A DNA stretch of 12,214 bases from Conidiobolus incongruus B7586 (Eukaryota; Entomophthoromycota; Entomophthoromycetes; Entomophthorales; Conidiobolaceae). Below the pieces are notes generated by a model that saw nothing but the letters and a program-made list of their open reading frames with translations, was not told the DNA's origin and ran no database searches. This document shows, in pieces, positions 9,083 to 12,214 of this stretch (position 1 is the stretch's first letter; every line of letters begins with the position of its first letter). A program made the translations under genes and the position numbers. The stretch lies in the NCBI GenBank assembly GCA_000697335.1, contig JNEM01008870.1, forward strand, positions 1 to 12,214. Reading direction: 5' to 3'.

Positions 9083-10513
9083 TGTTATATTACCTTAGAT
9101 TTGAAAAAATGGGAAATTTTTTAATTTCTCATTCTCTAACATATTATTGATTTTAAAAATTTTAATATCAACAAAATAAGAATATATAGTTTTAAATTAT
9201 ATAAATAATTATATAATATATTCTTTAATTAATTAACTAACTTTTGAAAATTTATTTCTTAATTTAATTATATTATATCTAAATAATCATTATCTGAAGT
9301 TTATATTTTAATCTCAATTAAACTTAATTATATTTTTAATATTTATTCAAAATCTATAAATAATATTTATGATCATTTATTAATTAAACTTAATATTTAA
9401 ATTTATTATTTATGAAAATATAAATTATTTTAAATTTTAAATCAAAACTTTTCTAACTTATTAAAATAAAAATTATTAGTTTTTATTATATTTTAATAGA
9501 TTATTAGTTAAATAAAAAATCTGATAAATAAAATATTTAAAATTATTAATATAGAAATTAAATAATAATATACTTTTTGAAAATAAAATTAAATAAATAA
9601 ACTAATAAATAATATAAAATTTATAGCCTTATTTATTATTAATAACTTTCTTCTATATCTTTGATAAGCTTTTAATACCTAAAAAATTGATTTTTTTAAT
9701 ATAAACTGAAATTTGATATTTCACAAACCAATTTAATTTATTTGCAGGATTTTTTTTTCTTATAAGCTATTTTTTTAATTATTCAAATAACTATAGTCAT
9801 ATAAGTTATAATTAAGTGAAAATATTAGATATAATAACTCTCTTTAGTTTTTTATATAAAAAATCTTTTACAGGTTTAATTTTATATATTTTGTAATTAA
9901 TATATAAATTAATAGGTGTTTTTAATTTATATTAAAAATATTATTTACAAATTATTTTATTTTAAAAAAAATATATAATTTACTATTAATTAATCTTCTT
10001 TGAAATATTAAATAAGAAAACTATATACTATTATTATTTATTATCATAATTAATATTCATTTATATTTAAAATATTTATTTATTAGAATTTAAAAAAAGG
10101 ATTAATTTAAATTATTATTTTGTTTTATTTTTAATTAAAAGTTTTTATAAAAAATTTAAATTTATTAATTTTAAATATTTATTATAAAAACCTTTATTTT
10201 TAGTTATACCTTAATAAGTATAGTTTAGCTATAATTACTTATATTTTTTTAAACTTTTGTTAAATTATAAGGTTTCTATTCTATATTTCTATTAATTAAA
10301 CTAAGTTTAAACTTAAATATATATAATATGCTTATATAATTAATATTAAATTATTTTAATAATTCTTTAATAAAAATAAAAAGATATTTTTTAATATATT
10401 TTTTTATTTTATTGGTAAGTAAAAATATAACAATAGAAATTAATTTTTTAAATTTAAACTTATTTTAAATAATATCTCTTCTAACTTTAAAATTACAAAT
10501 TTAATAATATATA
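9083..10513 (+). repeat. Unclassified dispersed repeat, right copy, inner part (interrupted by a Tc1-like element)
   Basis: This is the inverted counterpart of 109-1147. Its inner end near 9075-9083 carries the reverse complement of the ACAGAG/AATA end block seen at 1143-1155. It continues outward to the TA at 10512-10513, where the Tc1-like element begins, and resumes beyond it at 12084. It is longer than the left copy. The TGTTA at 9083 would suit a retroelement terminus, but similarity between the copies seems to extend a few bases past it, so the exact end is unsure. Composition is extremely AT-rich, and no protein domain could be recognised in any frame. Confidence 0.68.
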
Positions 10514-10737
10514 TACTAACCTACAAAAATAAGTTATAAAATCAAAAACACTTATATTTTTACTAATAACTTAATTAATATTTAATAAAATAAATTTAAA
10601 TTAAATAATTAAAATCTATTATATTTATTAATTATATATATCATTAAATAATAATATTTAGCTATTAATTAACTAAAATATAAACCTTTAAATTTTACCT
10701 AGGGTGAATTATAAATTTATATGTTTTTAGTGATAAA
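10514..10737 (+). repeat. Left terminal inverted repeat of the Tc1-like element, with two direct repeats
   Basis: It pairs with 11860-12083 in inverted orientation. The outer conserved block (10516-10545) contains CTAACCTAC and AAGTTATAAAATC. The inner block (about 10682-10737) contains AAACCTTTAA and AATTATAAATTT. Both blocks share a TAACCT or AACCT start and a TTATAAA core, an IR/DR arrangement like that of some Tc1-family elements in which each repeat carries two transposase-binding sites. The sequence between the blocks is less conserved. Confidence 0.65.
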
Positions 10738-11757
10738 AAAATTAAAACCTAATGTATTTACCTTTAGCTTTTCTAACTTCTTTAAGTTTGTGGGGTATAG
10801 AACCAACTAACTTCTTATATTAAAAAAGGTTAATCTTGTTCTATGCTTCTTAAATATATTTTTAAAATTGATTTAAATTTTTAACTAAGGGAAAACTTTA
10901 ATAACTTTTTTTAATTGATTCTAAAGGTATTTAATTAGATTAAGGTTAAAAAATTAAAGAAGCTATTTTATAACTGTTATCTTGTTATTTTTAAGTTATT
11001 TGGTAATAAAAACTATAGTATAATAAAAAATATTATTTTACTAGAAAATAATATCAGATTTATTTAACCTATATTATTCAATAGTTTTTTTTAATTCATT
11101 ATTTAAAATACTTTAATATATCTTAGTATTAATTCCCTTATTAACTTTATAAAGATACCCTACACCTAAAAACAATATATATCCCTAAACAATAATTAAC
11201 CTACTATTGTATTTTTAGGTAAAATTAATATAATAATCACAAAGTAATTTTGTATCTTTTTTAAAGTATTTAACTTTTCTATTAAATCCACTAAAGTATA
11301 TTTTTGTTTCATTAAATTAAATAACCTTACTCTAATTAGTTTTAGTTTAATATTAGTGGCAATATTTAAACTCTTGCCTAATTTTACAATGGGATTTTTT
11401 TAGTTAAAGGTGTTTTTTCTTAAAGTGTAAGTAGTATCTATGCTAATGTAAAGTATATATAATAGTATTAATGCTAACTAATATTCTTGTATAGTTTTAT
11501 AGTTCCTGTTATATTTTTATAATAGTATTATATTTACCTATACTAACTAACCTATAAATATACTTCTTATCATATTTATCTATTATTTTAATATACTTAA
11601 GTTTAAGTTTAAATGTTTCTTTATTGTTATTCTTAACAACCCTAGCTATAGTAAACTAGCTAACACTAGTAATTCTAGTAATATTATAAGTTGATTTACT
11701 TTCTTTATAAAGTTGATTAATACATAAGTAGATTTTTTTAGAGAGGGATTTAAGTAT
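10717..11757 (-). pseudogene. Tc1/mariner-like transposase, inactivated by in-frame point mutations
   Basis: A single minus-strand frame carries recognisable transposase sequence from about 11757 down to about 10717, roughly 347 codons, the normal size for fungal Tc1-like transposases. The N-terminal region (11755-11530) looks like the paired helix-turn-helix: 'YNITRITSVS', a stop, then 'FTIARVVK', followed by a lysine-rich linker. The catalytic core has 'WSDE' reduced to stop-F-N-E with N at 11311-11313. 'QQDN' has become stop-stop-N-N with N at 11035-11037. 'DLNLIEYLW' has become 'NLNLIKYL' plus stop, with K at 10930-10932. The second and third catalytic positions are separated by 34 residues (DD34E), and the first and second lie 92 codons apart. 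All three catalytic residues and several Trp and Gln codons are lost by changes of the G-to-A or C-to-T kind. No net frameshift occurs between 11656 and 10921. The original start was probably an ATG now reading ATA at 11755-11757. Confidence 0.85.
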
Positions 11758-11859
11758 AATAATACTAATAAAAAAAATTTAGTATATCTGTAAAATATAA
11801 TATAAAATAATAATAAAGAGAGAAAAAAGATATGGTTATATATTGTTAAATATATCCCT

Positions 11860-12083
11860 TTATCTTAAAAACCCACAAATTTATAACTTACTTTAGTTAA
11901 ATATTAAAGGTTAATATTTTTGCTAATAGTTTACTATATATATCTAAATATATTTATTTATTATTAAAAAATATACCTTAATTATATATTATAATTTCAA
12001 GTAATCTAATATATATAATTGTTTTAGTTATTAATTAATATATATATTTTTTTGATTTTATAACTTACTTTTATAGGTTAGTG
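11860..12083 (-). repeat. Right terminal inverted repeat of the Tc1-like element, with two direct repeats
   Basis: It is the inverted partner of 10514-10737. The 15-base core TTTATAACTTACTTT occurs exactly twice in the same orientation, at 11880-11894 (inner) and 12057-12071 (outer). Each copy is followed outward by an AGGTTA-type segment. The spacing of 177 bases mirrors that in the left repeat, supporting an IR/DR layout. The outer end closes with GGTTAGTG before the TA at 12084. Confidence 0.7.
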
Positions 12084-12214
12084 TAGTAGTTTTAGATAAA
12101 ACACTATCTTTATTAACTGTTTATAAGTTTTAGATGATTTTATAGGGTTTATAGTTATGTTTTATAGATATAAAAAAATCTTTTGATAATTAATATCTAG
12201 TTTAATTATAATTA
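12084..12214 (+). repeat. Unclassified dispersed repeat, right copy, outer part (resumes after the Tc1-like insertion)
   Basis: About 60 bases from 12090 align with the reverse complement of 111-180 in the left copy. In one 50-base comparison I count about 33 matches, and most of the rest are A/G or T/C differences. This shows that the repeat continues on the far side of the transposon. The point where the left copy's own transposon is inserted corresponds to about 12150 here, and this copy is uninterrupted at that spot. The repeat runs off the window end and no domain is visible. Confidence 0.6.

Larger units (their letters stand above)
10514..12083 (-). mobile_element. Tc1/mariner-like DNA transposon (DD34E), complete but inactivated
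   Basis: The element is 1570 bases long and is bounded by TA on both sides (10512-10513 and 12084-12085), the target duplication of this superfamily. Both ends read YACTAACCTA inward and extend into inverted repeats of about 224 bases. Between them, a minus-strand frame encodes the relic of a full-length transposase. It lies within the unclassified repeat: sequence on its two sides matches contiguous sequence in the left copy of that repeat (around position 180), which acts as an approximate empty site. Changes look like RIP: tallies over 11161-11220 and 11641-11700 give CpA+TpG 6 against ApC+GpT 16. The boundaries rest on the end match and the TA pair. Confidence 0.85.

Noticed and set aside
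9083-10513. Reading the repeat end (TGTTA at 9083, TACA at 1144-1147) as a long terminal repeat
   Set aside because: Similarity between the two copies appears to extend several bases past these dinucleotides, and no second terminal repeat or coding domain is visible. The class is therefore left open.

Overview
The window looks like a nuclear fragment of a filamentous ascomycete, in an AT-rich, repeat-dense compartment. Two things suggest this. The one intact gene resembles a largely fungal family, the HAD domain of 'Swiss Army Knife' RNA-repair-like proteins. The outer repeats carry a mutation pattern like repeat-induced point mutation (RIP): CpA/TpG is depleted, and a transposase frame is full of G-to-A changes but has no net frameshift. 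No species can be named.

Layout: bases 1-1147 and 9083-12214 are extremely AT-rich, RIP-like repeats. They hold two copies, in opposite orientation, of one unclassified repeat (109-1147, and 9083-10513 continuing at 12084-12214). Each copy is interrupted by its own Tc1/mariner-type DNA transposon. The right transposon is complete from end to end (10514-12083). It has about 224-bp terminal inverted repeats with internal direct repeats, TA duplications and a dead DD34E transposase. Only the last 108 bases of the left transposon lie in the window.

The 8-kb centre (1148-9082) is AT-rich but does not show the RIP bias in the lines I counted. It contains one intact intronless gene on the minus strand (3901-5085, 394 codons) and, tail-to-tail with it, a decayed paralogue on the plus strand (1792-2754). 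The pair share an identical 11-base block at the same distance upstream of their start codons. The rest of the centre has no intact gene. A faint trace near 8690-8860 looks like a fossil Ty3/gypsy integrase.

Interpretation: an old, diverged duplicate pair of HAD-type genes sits on an island between RIP-inactivated transposons. The surviving copy is open over its full length, but its HAD catalytic positions are altered. There is no operon and no sign of a multi-gene system. The notable features are the nested transposon history and the unusual gene pair.
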